This document shows, piece after piece, positions 8,159 to 16,205 of a DNA stretch of 64,000 nt. The number at the start of each line of letters is the position of its first letter. The first letter of the stretch is position 1. Source of the DNA: Eubacterium maltosivorans. GTDB taxonomy: Bacteria; Bacillota; Clostridia; Eubacteriales; Eubacteriaceae. A program made the translations under genes and the position numbers. The stretch spans positions 3,286,001 through 3,350,000 of the forward strand of contig NZ_CP029487.1 in assembly GCF_002441855.2 (NCBI RefSeq), read 5' to 3'. The notes beneath the pieces are model-generated. The model worked only from the letters and a program-made list of their open reading frames with translations. It was not told where the DNA came from and did not search any database.

Positions 8159-8205
8159 AAAAGGGCACAATGCCTGTTCGTGGGAGCAGGCATTGTGCCC
8201 TTTTT
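8159..8205 (+). terminator. Strong Rho-independent terminator of metal-uptake operon
   Basis: Sixteen-base perfect arms at 8161-8176 and 8187-8202 (AAGGGCACAATGCCTG and its complement) around a ten-base loop, followed by TTTTT-type tail. Confidence 0.9.
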
Positions 8206-8285
8206 CGTTATCCTGAGGGACGTACAATAAGGTGATATTTTTTCTACTGATTGTTTAAGGAAAAATTAATATTAGTGAAATAAAT

Positions 8286-8311
8286 GGTTAAGAACCAAAT
8301 TTGAAGGGTAC
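8286..8311 (+). promoter_or_regulatory. SigB-like promoter before the alkaline-shock operon
   Basis: GGTTAA (8286-8291), a 14-bp spacer and GGGTAC (8306-8311) match the general-stress sigma-B pattern GTTTAA-N12-15-GGGTAT at ten of twelve positions, 81 bp before amaP. In Staphylococcus asp23 is a classic SigB target. Whether this organism has SigB is not shown here. Confidence 0.4.
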
Positions 8312-8391
8312 ATTTATGTACAACAAACAGTAAACAATAGAACATTTATTGAAAGAGAATGGTAATTGATTACTCAGAAAGGAGAAAAACA

Positions 8392-8946
8392 ATGAATAAA
8401 CTTGAACGTATCCTGTTATTTATTGTATCGCTGTTAGGATTAGCAACTGCCTTCGTAATGTTTGCATTGCTGTTTCCGGTACCCTATGTATCCGACACGC
8501 TGGCAGCTTACCTGGTCTTTGAAAACTGGCTGGGATACTATTTAATTGGATTCAGCGTTGTACTTATGATTGCATTCCTGGTGTTATTCTTCATTTCAAT
8601 ACTGGCACCGGCCTCTTCCCACTATCTGACCATTAACAAGGCAAAAGGGAAGATTAAAATTTCTAAAGAAGCCATTGAGTCTACCGCGCGTTATGCGGTG
8701 TCTGACCTTATCGGCAATAATGCCATTGACGTTAAGGCCAAGCTGAACAAGCGCTCCCATGAGCCCAAGATTCAGGCCGATGTCTATGTGGATGACGCGG
8801 ACGACATCACCGGGCTTGCGAATAATATTCAGCAGAATATTTACCAGACTGTCGGCAGCACCATTAACCAGCCGGTTAAATCCGTTAAGGTGAAGGTGCA
8901 TGAAATGGATGCCCGAAGTAAGGGAGCCCACAGACAGGTGCTCTAA
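8392..8946 (+). CDS. amaP: Alkaline shock response membrane anchor protein AmaP
   Basis: Start set at ATG 8392 (MNKLERILLFIVSLLGL) with AAAGGAG upstream; the frame is open further back but has no ribosome-binding site there. The 184-residue protein has two N-terminal membrane hairpin segments (residues about 5-28 and 45-75) followed by a cytosolic domain with Asp23-like features (AISKEAIESTARYAVSDLIGN, then VKAKLNKRSHEPKIQADVYVDD). In Staphylococcus AmaP anchors Asp23 to the membrane. The next two genes are DUF2273 and Asp23, the conserved neighbour set, so the assignment is firm. Confidence 0.88.
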   Translation: MNKLERILLFIVSLLGLATAFVMFALLFPVPYVSDTLAAYLVFENWLGYYLIGFSVVLMIAFLVLFFISILAPASSHYLTINKAKGKIKISKEAIESTARYAVSDLIGNNAIDVKAKLNKRSHEPKIQADVYVDDADDITGLANNIQQNIYQTVGSTINQPVKSVKVKVHEMDARSKGAHRQVL

Positions 8947-8961
8947 GAAGGAGGGACACAC

Positions 8962-9270
8962 ATGAATAATCAAACGCAGAATCAAATGCAAAACAGCATG
9001 AACGTCCGTCAGCAGGCAGCGCCCCAGGCTGAGGAAAAACAGCAAAAGGAAAGCCGTCTCAGCCGGTTTTATGCGTGGGCAAAGCCCTACTCAGGCAGGA
9101 TTATCTGGATTCTCGCGGGAATCATCACCGCCGTTCTGTTTTTGACCATCGGGTTTTGGCGTACCATCCTGATCGTCATTTTAGCATTGATCGGGTATGC
9201 CATCGGTGTATATAAAGATAACCCCATGCGGTTTATGCGCTGGCTGAACATTCTTAAACGGTTCAGCTGA
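8962..9270 (+). CDS. DUF2273 small membrane protein of the Asp23 operon
   Basis: A 102-residue protein with a Gln/Asn-rich N-terminus (NNQTQNQMQNSMNVRQQ) and two membrane segments (residues about 48-66 and 68-85: IIWILAGIITAVLFLTIGF, TILIVILALIGYAIGVY), ending in a basic tail after KDNPMRFMRWL. The hydrophobic core and the GxxxDNP-type ending are those of DUF2273 proteins, which lie between amaP and asp23 in many Firmicutes. GAAGGAGG precedes the ATG. The Gln/Asn-rich extension is longer than usual and is matched by a similar one on the following Asp23 protein. Confidence 0.82.
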   Translation: MNNQTQNQMQNSMNVRQQAAPQAEEKQQKESRLSRFYAWAKPYSGRIIWILAGIITAVLFLTIGFWRTILIVILALIGYAIGVYKDNPMRFMRWLNILKRFS

Positions 9271-9356
9271 TAAAGATGCCAATAGCCGTCTTCAAATGAG
9301 GGCGGTTGATATAGATTAAAATAAAAATTATAAATGAATGAAAGGTGGTTTTAATT

Positions 9357-9875
9357 ATGGCAGCAGAAGCAACAATGCACACAATGAACAATAATCAGCA
9401 AAAGGGAGGTAACACTCAGCAGCAGAACATGCAGCAGAAAACCTCATTGACCTATGACGATAAAGTCGTCAAGAAGATCGCAGGCCTGGTCGCCCAGGAT
9501 GTCCCTGGTATTTTGGCCATGAGCGGCGGCTTGATCAGTAATATCACTGAAAAGATTACCGACAACGAAAATGTAACAAAAGGAATCGGCGCGGAAGTCG
9601 GCAAAAAACAGGTAGCTCTGGATTTAGACGTTATCTGTGAATACAACCGCAATATCCCACAGATTTTCAAGGATACGATTGATAAAGTCACCAAAACCGT
9701 TAAGGATATGACGGGATTGGACGTCATCGAAATCAATATGCACGTGGACGATGTTATGACCAAAAAAGAATACGAAGAACAGCAGAATAACAACAATAAT
9801 AACTCCCGCGTCGACAATGACAATAATAACAACGGCGGCTTCATGGGTATGGGCGGTAACAGCCGCGTACAGTAA
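9357..9875 (+). CDS. asp23: Asp23/Gls24 family envelope stress protein
   Basis: ATG at 9357 with GAAAGGTGG upstream is used; the GTG at 9345 lies in that site. The 172-residue protein carries the Asp23 domain from YDDKVVKKIAGLVAQDVPGILAMSGG through VALDLDVICEYNRNIPQIFKDTIDKVTKTVKDMTGLDVIEINMHVDDV, the conserved family core. Both ends are low-complexity: a Gln/Asn/Met-rich N-terminus (residues about 8-30) and an Asn-rich tail (NNNNNNS, DNDNNNNGG). Asp23 coats the cytosolic membrane face and reports envelope stress; AmaP two genes upstream is its anchor. The Asn-rich tails may drive assembly, which is inference. Confidence 0.9.
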   Translation: MAAEATMHTMNNNQQKGGNTQQQNMQQKTSLTYDDKVVKKIAGLVAQDVPGILAMSGGLISNITEKITDNENVTKGIGAEVGKKQVALDLDVICEYNRNIPQIFKDTIDKVTKTVKDMTGLDVIEINMHVDDVMTKKEYEEQQNNNNNNSRVDNDNNNNGGFMGMGGNSRVQ

Positions 9876-9886
9876 CCCCTTAGATA

Positions 9887-9922
9887 AAAAACACCCGGAT
9901 CTTAATGCTCCGGGTGTTTTTG
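9887..9922. terminator. Bidirectional terminator between asp23 and the EAL gene
   Basis: Arms AAAAACACCCGGA and TCCGGGTGTTTT with A-run and T-run on the two sides, serving the converging genes. The right arm overlaps the stop codon of the minus-strand gene. Confidence 0.88.
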
Positions 9923-11731
9923 CGTTGGCAGCAGGTTATATTTTTTCTGAAACGCTGAAAGGGGAATGGGCTTTGAAAAGTAATAGCCCTGCCCTACGGC
10001 GCAATGGATGGTTTTTAAGAATTCGGCGTGCTCCAGGGTTTCGACGCCCTCGCAGACCACGACCATGTTCAGGGAATGGGCCATTTCCACCACGGATTTG
10101 ATGATGGCGTAAGCCTTCTCAACCCGGATACTCTCCTGCAAAAAGATCCGGTCGATCTTCAGGACGTCAATGGGCAGCTCGCGCAGCAGGTTCAGGGAGG
10201 AATACCCTGAGCCAAAGTCATCCATGGAGATGCTGAACCCATAGCTCCGCAGCTGGGAAAGAATCTGCTCAACCGTGTTGGCGTCAAAGATAAAGACATT
10301 TTCTGTGATTTCGATCTCGAGGTATTTCGGCGGGACCCCATACCGCTCTGCCATCTGCACAAAGCGCTTGATAAAGTCATTCTGGAAGAGCGTGACCCTG
10401 GAGACATTGACCGACAGCACCACAGTGCGCTCAGGCGAGATCTCCAGCGACTGCTTTAATATCCGGCAGGTGGCCTCCAGCACGTAAAAGTCCAGCTCTA
10501 CGATGAACCCGTTTTTCTCAAACAGAGGGATAAACTCATCTGGCGGCAGGAAGCCAAAGGGTTCGGAGTTCCAGCGGATAAGGACCTCGGCCCCGGTAAC
10601 CTCAGACTGCTCAAGATTGACCTTGGACTGGAGATAAATCTGAAATTCCTTTTCGGAAAGCCCCTGGCGCATCCAGCGGGTCATTTTATTTTCGTTATTA
10701 ATTTTGTCGAGCAGGTGTTTGTCATAATAGGCGACGGTGCGCTGGCTGCTGCGGCCCTCCTTCAGCGCTGCGCTGGCCTTGCTGAGGCAGGAGGCGATAG
10801 ACTCGTCCGGGTCGGGAATGGTATAAACGCCGTAGCTGCATGTTAAAATATCCGAGAGGTTTAAATCCCGCTCACTTTCGATGGAGTCGAGGATCGCGGT
10901 CTGGAGGTCCTCGATGACGTGATCGCGCTTTTTAAGCAGAATGGCGAAGTGGTCGGCGTGCAGATGGGCGCAGATTTCATTGTTGTTGCAGAACCGTTTC
11001 AGCGTGGCGGAGAAGGCCAGCAGGAGCTTGTCGCCGGCGTTGTAGCCATAGGAGTCATTGACAAATTTAAAATTATTCAGGTTGAGGTACACCATCAGGT
11101 AAATGCCCGGCGGCGAAGCCCTGAGCTTTTCGGCGGCGCTGATCTCAAAAGCGGCCTGGTTGGGGAGGGCGGTCAGGTGGTCGGTGTAGAATACCCGCTC
11201 CAGCTCCTGCTGGTTCCGCCGCTCCAGGGTATACATGATCAGCGAAACCGCGAGGATCATGACAACGCTCAGGATAATGCTGTTCCGCAGCTCGTTTTCT
11301 GCCCGGTACTGGGCGGCGTAGACCATTTGGTTGGCCAAATTAAAGTGTTCCTCGCTCAGGTCCAGAAAATGCTCACGTATCTCTATGGTAGAGGACGTTC
11401 TCAGGGTTGGAATTTCCGTCTTGATCTCCTCCCATTTAGCCTTGACTGCGGCCAGGTTATCCTGGTAGTCGACTGAGTCATGAGAAGTGTAAAGGTGCTT
11501 GTTTTCGGTGGCCTCAAGCTTGCGGATCAGTTCGTCCAGATAGGCGATCAGCTCATCGTTGGGCTCTCCGCTCAGCTCCAGCTTGGCAGACCGCTGGGTA
11601 CCGCCGCGCACAATGCCGGCGTCATTGATGATATTGGCGTAGCCCTGCATTTGGATGAGTGAAAACAGTAAAAACCCCATGACAAAGATGCAGATTAAGA
11701 TAAAAATATAGGTATTTTTTTGTTTGCGCAT
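9902..11731 (-). CDS. Membrane c-di-GMP phosphodiesterase: degenerate GGDEF plus EAL
   Basis: A 609-residue protein. Two membrane segments (residues about 7-25 and 150-168) bracket a helical extracytoplasmic sensor. The GGDEF domain follows (FYTDHLTALPNQAAFEISAAEKL) but its active-site loop reads HADHF, so cyclase activity is unlikely. The EAL domain is intact by motif: GAEVLIRW (EVL variant of EAL), NVS, EITEN, DDFGSGYSSLNLL, KIDRIF and CEGVET supply the metal ligands and catalytic Glu residues. It should hydrolyse c-di-GMP to pGpG. It stands alone on the minus strand, converging on asp23. It opposes the several diguanylate cyclases found later in this window. Confidence 0.9.
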   Translation of the reverse strand: MRKQKNTYIFILICIFVMGFLLFSLIQMQGYANIINDAGIVRGGTQRSAKLELSGEPNDELIAYLDELIRKLEATENKHLYTSHDSVDYQDNLAAVKAKWEEIKTEIPTLRTSSTIEIREHFLDLSEEHFNLANQMVYAAQYRAENELRNSIILSVVMILAVSLIMYTLERRNQQELERVFYTDHLTALPNQAAFEISAAEKLRASPPGIYLMVYLNLNNFKFVNDSYGYNAGDKLLLAFSATLKRFCNNNEICAHLHADHFAILLKKRDHVIEDLQTAILDSIESERDLNLSDILTCSYGVYTIPDPDESIASCLSKASAALKEGRSSQRTVAYYDKHLLDKINNENKMTRWMRQGLSEKEFQIYLQSKVNLEQSEVTGAEVLIRWNSEPFGFLPPDEFIPLFEKNGFIVELDFYVLEATCRILKQSLEISPERTVVLSVNVSRVTLFQNDFIKRFVQMAERYGVPPKYLEIEITENVFIFDANTVEQILSQLRSYGFSISMDDFGSGYSSLNLLRELPIDVLKIDRIFLQESIRVEKAYAIIKSVVEMAHSLNMVVVCEGVETLEHAEFLKTIHCAVGQGYYFSKPIPLSAFQKKYNLLPTQKHPEH

Positions 11732-12076
11732 AAGCTCCAGCGCTTTTCGGAACCGCGACGAAAAACACCTCTACCCCTTTGCCAGTGTTGATTATGTATT
11801 CAATACGATTCTAAAGTATATAAAATAATTATACATCAAATTGTTATCCATTTCAAGAATTAACACTTATTCAAATAATATTTAGTTGTCGGTGTGATCG
11901 GGAGCAATAAAAACCTCCCGGCATAAAACGGGGAGGTTCCTTGATTTTTATGTATTTATGCCGCGGAGATCGCTGAATTTTGAAATTTCCTGTAAGAACT
12001 CGAAATTATAGACGATGTATTCGTCCGCTAATTTTAGTACAATTTGGAAAAATAGTCCATAAAAATATCAAAAAAT
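11732..12076. other. Intergenic region between pheA and EAL gene
   Basis: AT-rich stretch holding the terminator of pheA (11907-11938) and, nearer 11732, the presumed promoter of the EAL gene. A minus-strand reading between about 12060 and 11950 gives 38 open codons with no start or ribosome-binding site; I do not call it a gene. Confidence 0.5.
11907..11938 (-). terminator. Terminator of the aroF-pheA operon
   Basis: On the minus strand AACCTCCC (11938-11931) pairs with GGGAGGTT (11919-11912), followed by TTTTATTG. It lies 138 bp after the pheA stop codon. Confidence 0.7.
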
Positions 12077-12979
12077 CTAATTATCTTTATAGATTCCAAG
12101 GAAATGGAAGCCCTCTGTTTTGGAAATCACTTCCTCCATGACGGTGTCGAGGGGCGTTCCGTCAATATTGCCGATAAAGTCAATGAAGAACAGGTATTCC
12201 CAGTTGTGGTCGCGGATGGGACGCGATTCGATTTTACACAGGTTCAGGGCGTTGGCGTCAAAAACCGAAAGGGCCTGAAACAGGGAGCCCGCCACATGGG
12301 GCAGGTGAAAGGCGATGCTGATTTTATTGCAGTCGGGGCAGAGCTCCATGCGGCTGGCCACGATCACAAACCGGGTGACATTGGTCTCGGACAGGTTGAT
12401 GTCCTCTGCCAGAATACTGAGGCCGTGGATGGCGGCGGCCCGGCGGCTGGCGATGGCGGCAAAGGCCGGGTTGGCGCTTTTTGCCACATGCTCGGCGGCC
12501 ACGGCGGTGTTGTAGTAGGTCAGGCACTTCCAGTCCGGGTAGGCGGCGAGAAACTCACCGGACTGCTCAAAGCCCTGGGCGTGAGAGTATACCTCGCGGA
12601 TGTCCGAAAGGCGGCTTCCGGGCACCCCCAGAAGACAGTGCTCAATCTTGACCTTGGTCTCCCCGACAATATAGCAGTTGTACTTGGCTAAAAGGTCGTA
12701 AACCGCGGCGATGGAGCCAGTGGTGCTGTTTTCAATGGGCAGGACGCCGTAGTCCGCCCCCTGGCTTGTGATGCTTTTAAAAACATCCTCGGATAAACGG
12801 TGGGATACGCGGCGGCAGTCCTCGCCGAAAAAACCAATGGCGGCCTGCTCGGTGTAGGACCCCAGCGTGCCAAAGTAGGCCACAGTGGGGTTTTCGACCG
12901 GCGTGCGGGTGTTTGCCATGGCGGACTGGTAGTCCCGGAGGCTTTTCTGCTGTTCGGGTGTGAGTGATAAGGGCGTCAT
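12077..12979 (-). CDS. pheA: Prephenate dehydratase with ACT domain
   Basis: A 300-residue enzyme converting prephenate to phenylpyruvate, the committed step to phenylalanine. Catalytic-domain motifs are VAYFGTLGSYTEQAA, PIENSTTGSIAAVYDLL and the NVTRF motif whose Thr-Arg-Phe is essential for catalysis. The C-terminal ACT domain (residues about 215-295) shows HVAGSLFQALSVFDANALNL and the ESRP motif, which together bind phenylalanine for feedback inhibition. Length is standard for a monofunctional enzyme with no chorismate mutase part. It lies 13 bp after aroF in the same minus-strand operon, under the phenylalanine leader described separately. Confidence 0.94.
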   Translation of the reverse strand: MTPLSLTPEQQKSLRDYQSAMANTRTPVENPTVAYFGTLGSYTEQAAIGFFGEDCRRVSHRLSEDVFKSITSQGADYGVLPIENSTTGSIAAVYDLLAKYNCYIVGETKVKIEHCLLGVPGSRLSDIREVYSHAQGFEQSGEFLAAYPDWKCLTYYNTAVAAEHVAKSANPAFAAIASRRAAAIHGLSILAEDINLSETNVTRFVIVASRMELCPDCNKISIAFHLPHVAGSLFQALSVFDANALNLCKIESRPIRDHNWEYLFFIDFIGNIDGTPLDTVMEEVISKTEGFHFLGIYKDN

Positions 12980-12992
12980 AGTGGTTTTCCGA

Positions 12993-13862
12993 TTAAGCCC
13001 CGAGCTTTTTGCCCATGAGCTCAGACATCGGCCGGATTTTGTCCCTCATCAGAGTGTCGAACTGGTCTGGCGTTAAGGACTGGGGGCCATCGCAAAGGGC
13101 GTTGGCCGGATCGTTGTGGACTTCGATAATGAGGCCGTCAGCGCCGGCGGCCAGGGCAGCCAGAGACATGGGCTCAACCAGCTCAGCCTTGCCGCAGCCG
13201 TGGCTGGGGTCAACGATCACAGGCAGGTGGGTCAGTTTTTTCAGGACAGGAACGGCTGAGATGTCCAGAGTGTTGCGGGTGGCGGTCTCAAAGGTACGGA
13301 TACCGCGTTCGCACAGAATGATGTTGTCATTGCCGCCGGCCATGATGTATTCCGCGCTCATCAGGAGCTCCTCGATGGTGTTGGCCAGCCCGCGCTTTAA
13401 GAGGATCGGTTTTTTGCTGCGGCCCAGAGCCTTGAGTAAATCGAAGTTCTGCATATTGCGGGCGCCCACCTGGAGGATATCCACATCCGCGAAAAGGTCC
13501 AGCAGCGCGATGTTCATGATTTCGGACACGATGGGCAGCCCGGTTTCACGCTTGGCTTCCAGCATCAGCTCGATGCCGTCTGCGGCCATTCCCTGGAATG
13601 CGTAGGGGGAGGTTCTGGGCTTGAAGGCCCCGCCGCGCAGGACAGTGGCGCCAGCGGCCTTTACGCGGTTCGCCACCTCGGTGATCTGTTCCTTGCTCTC
13701 GACTGAGCAGGGGCCGGAGAAAACGTGGAAGTTGCCTTCGCCGAAGTGAATATCACCAATATTGATGATGGTGTCCTCAGCCTTGTATTTACGGTTGGCC
13801 TTTTTGTAGGGTTCCTTGATTTTCATTAATTCTTCCATTTCGGGATCGTTGAAGGGTGTCAT
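12993..13862 (-). CDS. aroF: 3-deoxy-7-phosphoheptulonate (DAHP) synthase, type I-beta
   Basis: A 289-residue enzyme condensing phosphoenolpyruvate and erythrose 4-phosphate, the first step of the shikimate pathway. Motifs include FSGPCSVES, GATVLRGGAFKPRTSPYAFQG, QVGARNMQNFDLLKALG, ILLKRGLANTIEE and VIVDPSHGCGK (metal and PEP ligands). It lacks an N-terminal ACT or ferredoxin-like regulatory domain beyond about 25 residues, so allosteric control, if any, is minimal; control seems instead to be by the upstream attenuator. GAGG lies nine bases before the ATG. First structural gene of the aroF-pheA operon. Confidence 0.94.
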   Translation of the reverse strand: MTPFNDPEMEELMKIKEPYKKANRKYKAEDTIINIGDIHFGEGNFHVFSGPCSVESKEQITEVANRVKAAGATVLRGGAFKPRTSPYAFQGMAADGIELMLEAKRETGLPIVSEIMNIALLDLFADVDILQVGARNMQNFDLLKALGRSKKPILLKRGLANTIEELLMSAEYIMAGGNDNIILCERGIRTFETATRNTLDISAVPVLKKLTHLPVIVDPSHGCGKAELVEPMSLAALAAGADGLIIEVHNDPANALCDGPQSLTPDQFDTLMRDKIRPMSELMGKKLGA

Positions 13863-13908
13863 TTGTTTTTCCTCGTTTCTTTTATTTTTGTTTGGTGGTT
13901 AAAAATCG

Positions 13909-13943
13909 AAAAAGGGTCTGCCTCTGTTACCAGAGACAGACCC
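13909..13943 (-). promoter_or_regulatory. Attenuator terminator of the aroF-pheA leader
   Basis: On the minus strand GGGTCTGTCTCTG (from 13943) pairs with CAGAGGCAGACCC (to 13914) across the loop GTAA, with one mismatch, followed at once by TTTTTCG. It lies between the leader peptide and aroF, 47 bp before the aroF start, as expected for transcription attenuation. Confidence 0.85.
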
Positions 13944-13971
13944 TTGATGATCATATCATTGTACAATCCGA

Positions 13972-14094
13972 TCAGGCTGTTCGCTCATGGCAACTAAATT
14001 TTGGACACCAAAAGAAGCTAAAGCTAAAAAAGCTAAAGCTGCTGAAAAAGGTATTCGTTTTTTTAACATTGTTTAAAGATGTTAAAATTGCCAT
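13972..14094 (-). CDS. Phenylalanine-rich leader peptide of aroF-pheA (pheL-type)
   Basis: A 40-residue peptide too short for routine calling. It begins MAILTSLNNVKKTNT and then runs FFSSFSFFSFSFFW: eight Phe in thirteen residues followed by Trp. AGGAG lies seven bases before the ATG. A perfect promoter precedes it and a terminator hairpin follows its stop codon by 28 bp, then aroF. Ribosome stalling on Phe codons when charged tRNA-Phe is scarce would prevent the terminator and let aroF and pheA be transcribed, the mechanism known for pheA of enteric bacteria. Most Phe codons are TTT. The peptide itself probably has no other function. Confidence 0.88.
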   Translation of the reverse strand: MAILTSLNNVKKTNTFFSSFSFFSFSFFWCPKFSCHERTA

Positions 14095-14127
14095 GAGATT
14101 ACTCCTGTTTACAAATTGATTGGGTTA

Positions 14128-14156
14128 ATTGTACGCTACCCGCAAAACATTGTCAA
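14128..14156 (-). promoter_or_regulatory. Sigma-A promoter of the aroF-pheA leader
   Basis: On the minus strand TTGACA (14156-14151) and TACAAT (14133-14128) are separated by exactly 17 bp; the leader peptide starts 33 bp after the -10 box. Confidence 0.88.
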
Positions 14157-14176
14157 GTTTATTTTTTGGTGCAATT

Positions 14177-14812
14177 CTAATAACCGCACGCCTCGCCGAT
14201 TAAAATAATCTTGATGCGCCCCGGGATCGGGTTGTTCCGGGTGATGACGATATTGCTGCAGATGCAGTCCGCGCTGTGGCAGTCGCCGCAGACGCCAGTG
14301 CTCAGGCAGGGCGTCTGCCGGTTCAGGCGCACGCAGTTGATGGGGGCGGCCTCGTTGCGGGCGCGGTCAATGGCATTTTCAAGGCTTCCGGCGACCTTGT
14401 TCATGCCAGCCAGCACAATGACCTGGTCCGGCCCATAGGCCAGGAGGGCGATCCGGTTGCCGAAGCCGTCGATGTTGACAAGCTCGCCGTCACGGCTGAT
14501 GGCGTTGGCGCTCATGAGAAAGGTATGGGCCATCATGCCTTTTGCGATGGCCTCGCGCTTTTCGTCCGGGGTAGTGGCGACACTGCGGTCGATATAGTTG
14601 TAAACCCCCTGCTTGACCGCGTCCACCAGGCCGATTTCCTCGATGGTCATGCAGCCGCCGTGTGTCACCGATGCCCCGTCGGGGATGAGGGAGAGCGCCA
14701 AAACCAGCGCTTCTTTTTTGGTCGCACAGTAGTGGGCTTCAAAATGGCGCTTTTCCATTTTGGCGATCAGCGTTTTGGCCAGTGCCGCGTAGTGATCGGT
14801 ACGAAATGACAT
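14177..14812 (-). CDS. LUD-domain protein (LutC/YkgG, DUF162 family)
   Basis: A 211-residue protein with the LUD fold: HYCATKKEALVLALSLIPDGASVTHGGCMTIEEIGL near the start, ANAISRDGELVNIDGFGNRIALLAYGPDQVIVLAGMNKV in the middle and NCVRLNRQTPCLSTGVCGDCHSADCICS near the end. This single-domain form with a C-terminal Cys cluster (C-x5-C-x2-C-x4-C-x-C) is common in Clostridia and is annotated lactate utilisation protein, though the real activity is unknown and no lutA or lutB gene is nearby. GGAGG precedes the ATG. The gene is monocistronic and shares its upstream region with the divergent HAD gene. Confidence 0.85.
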   Translation of the reverse strand: MSFRTDHYAALAKTLIAKMEKRHFEAHYCATKKEALVLALSLIPDGASVTHGGCMTIEEIGLVDAVKQGVYNYIDRSVATTPDEKREAIAKGMMAHTFLMSANAISRDGELVNIDGFGNRIALLAYGPDQVIVLAGMNKVAGSLENAIDRARNEAAPINCVRLNRQTPCLSTGVCGDCHSADCICSNIVITRNNPIPGRIKIILIGEACGY

Positions 14813-15048
14813 AATGATACCTCCAGTTGTTAAAAAAGTATATTTACATATATTATACCCTGTATTTTATGTAAAGACCAGTAAAAATCAGGATATATTT
14901 GCGCGGTAAAGACTCGTGGGCAGCAGGCGGGGTTGAGTGAGGCAACACCTTTTCTAAAATCCAAGGATACTTGGCCAAATTTGTGGTATAATGAATAGAC
15001 CGAAAGACCGACATCTGCATCGGGACAAAAAAATGGAGGCGAATCACC

Positions 15049-15795
15049 ATGACAACTGCGAAAGAACTGTTCAAACCCCGCTACAGCGGAATTATCTTTG
15101 ATTTAGACGGTACCCTGATCAACTCTCTCGAGGACCTTGTCGATGCCTGCAACCAGGTAATGCTGCACTACGGGCTGGAGCTGAAAAGCTACCAGGAGGG
15201 CAAAAAGCTCATTGGCCGGGGATTGAGAAACCTGATCAAACGCGCCGTGACCCCGGAAATGGCAAAAAACGAGGCCCTGGTGGACGAAGCAGTGGCCCTG
15301 ATGAAGGACGAGTACGCCAAACGCTACACCCACAAAACGGTAGCCTACGACGGCATCAAGGATTTACTGCGCTACCTGCATGTGCACAAGATCCCCTTCG
15401 CCGTGTGTACCAACAAGCCCGACGGCGCGGCCAAGACCATTGTGGACGCTCTGTTTGACATCAGTGAATTTGTGGATGTGGTAGGGCAGAACGACAACAA
15501 GCCCAGAAAACCAGACCCCACACAGACCCTGGAGGTCGCGGCTAAGATGGGTGTGGCTCCCGGTGACTGCATCTATATGGGGGACAGCTCTGTGGACTAC
15601 GAGACCGCCAAAAACGCCGGAATGCTCCCGGTCCTCTGTACCTGGGGCTTCACCGACCCCGAAAAGCTCATGCAGTACGACGATGCCATCTGGATTAAGA
15701 ATCCTCTGCGCGCCATCGACGCCCTGAAATACGGTGACCAGATGTATGAGATTTTTAATGAGAAGAAGCAGGACGAGCTGAAGGAAGAAGAATAG
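15049..15795 (+). CDS. HAD-family hydrolase, phosphoglycolate phosphatase-like
   Basis: A 248-residue haloacid dehalogenase-fold phosphatase. Motif I is IIFDLDGTLINS, motif II VCTNKPDG (Thr), motif III the KPRKPDPT Lys and motif IV YMGDSSVDYETAKNAGM. A helical C1 cap lies between motifs I and II, as in Gph and PpaX. The C-terminal acidic Lys/Glu tail (residues about 235-248) is an extension. It hydrolyses a small phosphate ester, possibly phosphoglycolate; substrate cannot be fixed from sequence. An extended -10 box (TGGTATAAT, to 14992) and GGAGG before the ATG support independent expression. Confidence 0.85.
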   Translation: MTTAKELFKPRYSGIIFDLDGTLINSLEDLVDACNQVMLHYGLELKSYQEGKKLIGRGLRNLIKRAVTPEMAKNEALVDEAVALMKDEYAKRYTHKTVAYDGIKDLLRYLHVHKIPFAVCTNKPDGAAKTIVDALFDISEFVDVVGQNDNKPRKPDPTQTLEVAAKMGVAPGDCIYMGDSSVDYETAKNAGMLPVLCTWGFTDPEKLMQYDDAIWIKNPLRAIDALKYGDQMYEIFNEKKQDELKEEE

Positions 15796-15807
15796 GACCA
15801 AGGACAG

Positions 15808-15833
15808 GAACCCGCTGCGGCGGGTTCTTTTTT
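15808..15833 (+). terminator. Terminator of the HAD phosphatase gene
   Basis: GAACCCGC (15808-15815) and GCGGGTTC (15820-15827) with a four-base loop and T6 tail, 13 bp after the stop codon. Confidence 0.9.
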
Positions 15834-15901
15834 AATGCCCGGAGAAAAGCGCTAAACCTTAAACGCGCAGGAAAGGAAGTGTGCCGCAGGCAGAAATATG
15901 C

Positions 15902-15952
15902 TATAATACAGTGACATAAAAATGATTTGCGATAAAAATGAAATTTTGTTCA
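15902..15952 (+). promoter_or_regulatory. Distal promoter and DeoR-type operator before the sugar operon
   Basis: An extended -10 (TGCTATAAT, -10 box 15902-15907) is followed by TGAAATTTTGTTCA at 15939-15952. Read on the other strand this is TGAACAAAATTTCA, the core of the operator known for Bacillus subtilis DeoR. The same fourteen bases occur before the regulator gene (22807-22820). The stretch from here to 16336 has no gene and is very AT-rich. Confidence 0.7.
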
Positions 15953-16187
15953 TATTTATTTTCAAATAGAGGCTTTAAAAACAAATTGAAAAGATAAGAC
16001 GATGAAAGCAAAGAGATTCTCAGGTTAGAAATGAATATATTCTCAAATATACTTAATATATAATATTTTTTCAAAATAATTCTGTATTGCTATATATAGA
16101 TATAATGACGCCGTTATACAACTATATATTGATAAAAAATACAAAAAATATAATTTTAAACAATTGAAATGAGGTTAAATGAAAGAG

Positions 16188-16201
16188 TGAATGCGTTTTC
16201 T
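16188..16201 (+). promoter_or_regulatory. Possible cre site (CcpA-type catabolite control)
   Basis: TGAATGCGTTTTCT differs from the cre consensus TGWAARCGYTWWCW at one position. It lies just upstream of the proximal -35 box. Function not shown. Confidence 0.35.
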
Positions 16202-16205
16202 GCTA

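Noticed and set aside
11950-12062. Minus-strand open run of 38 codons after pheA (KLADEYIVYNFEFLQEI...)
   Set aside because: No start codon or ribosome-binding site and an in-frame stop just upstream; could be a remnant but I cannot support it as a gene.
13988-14077. Plus-strand 29-codon frame MATKFWTPKEAKAKK opposite the Phe leader
   Set aside because: No plus-strand ribosome-binding site or promoter; it is the complement of the Phe-codon run on the minus strand, where all signals are in place.
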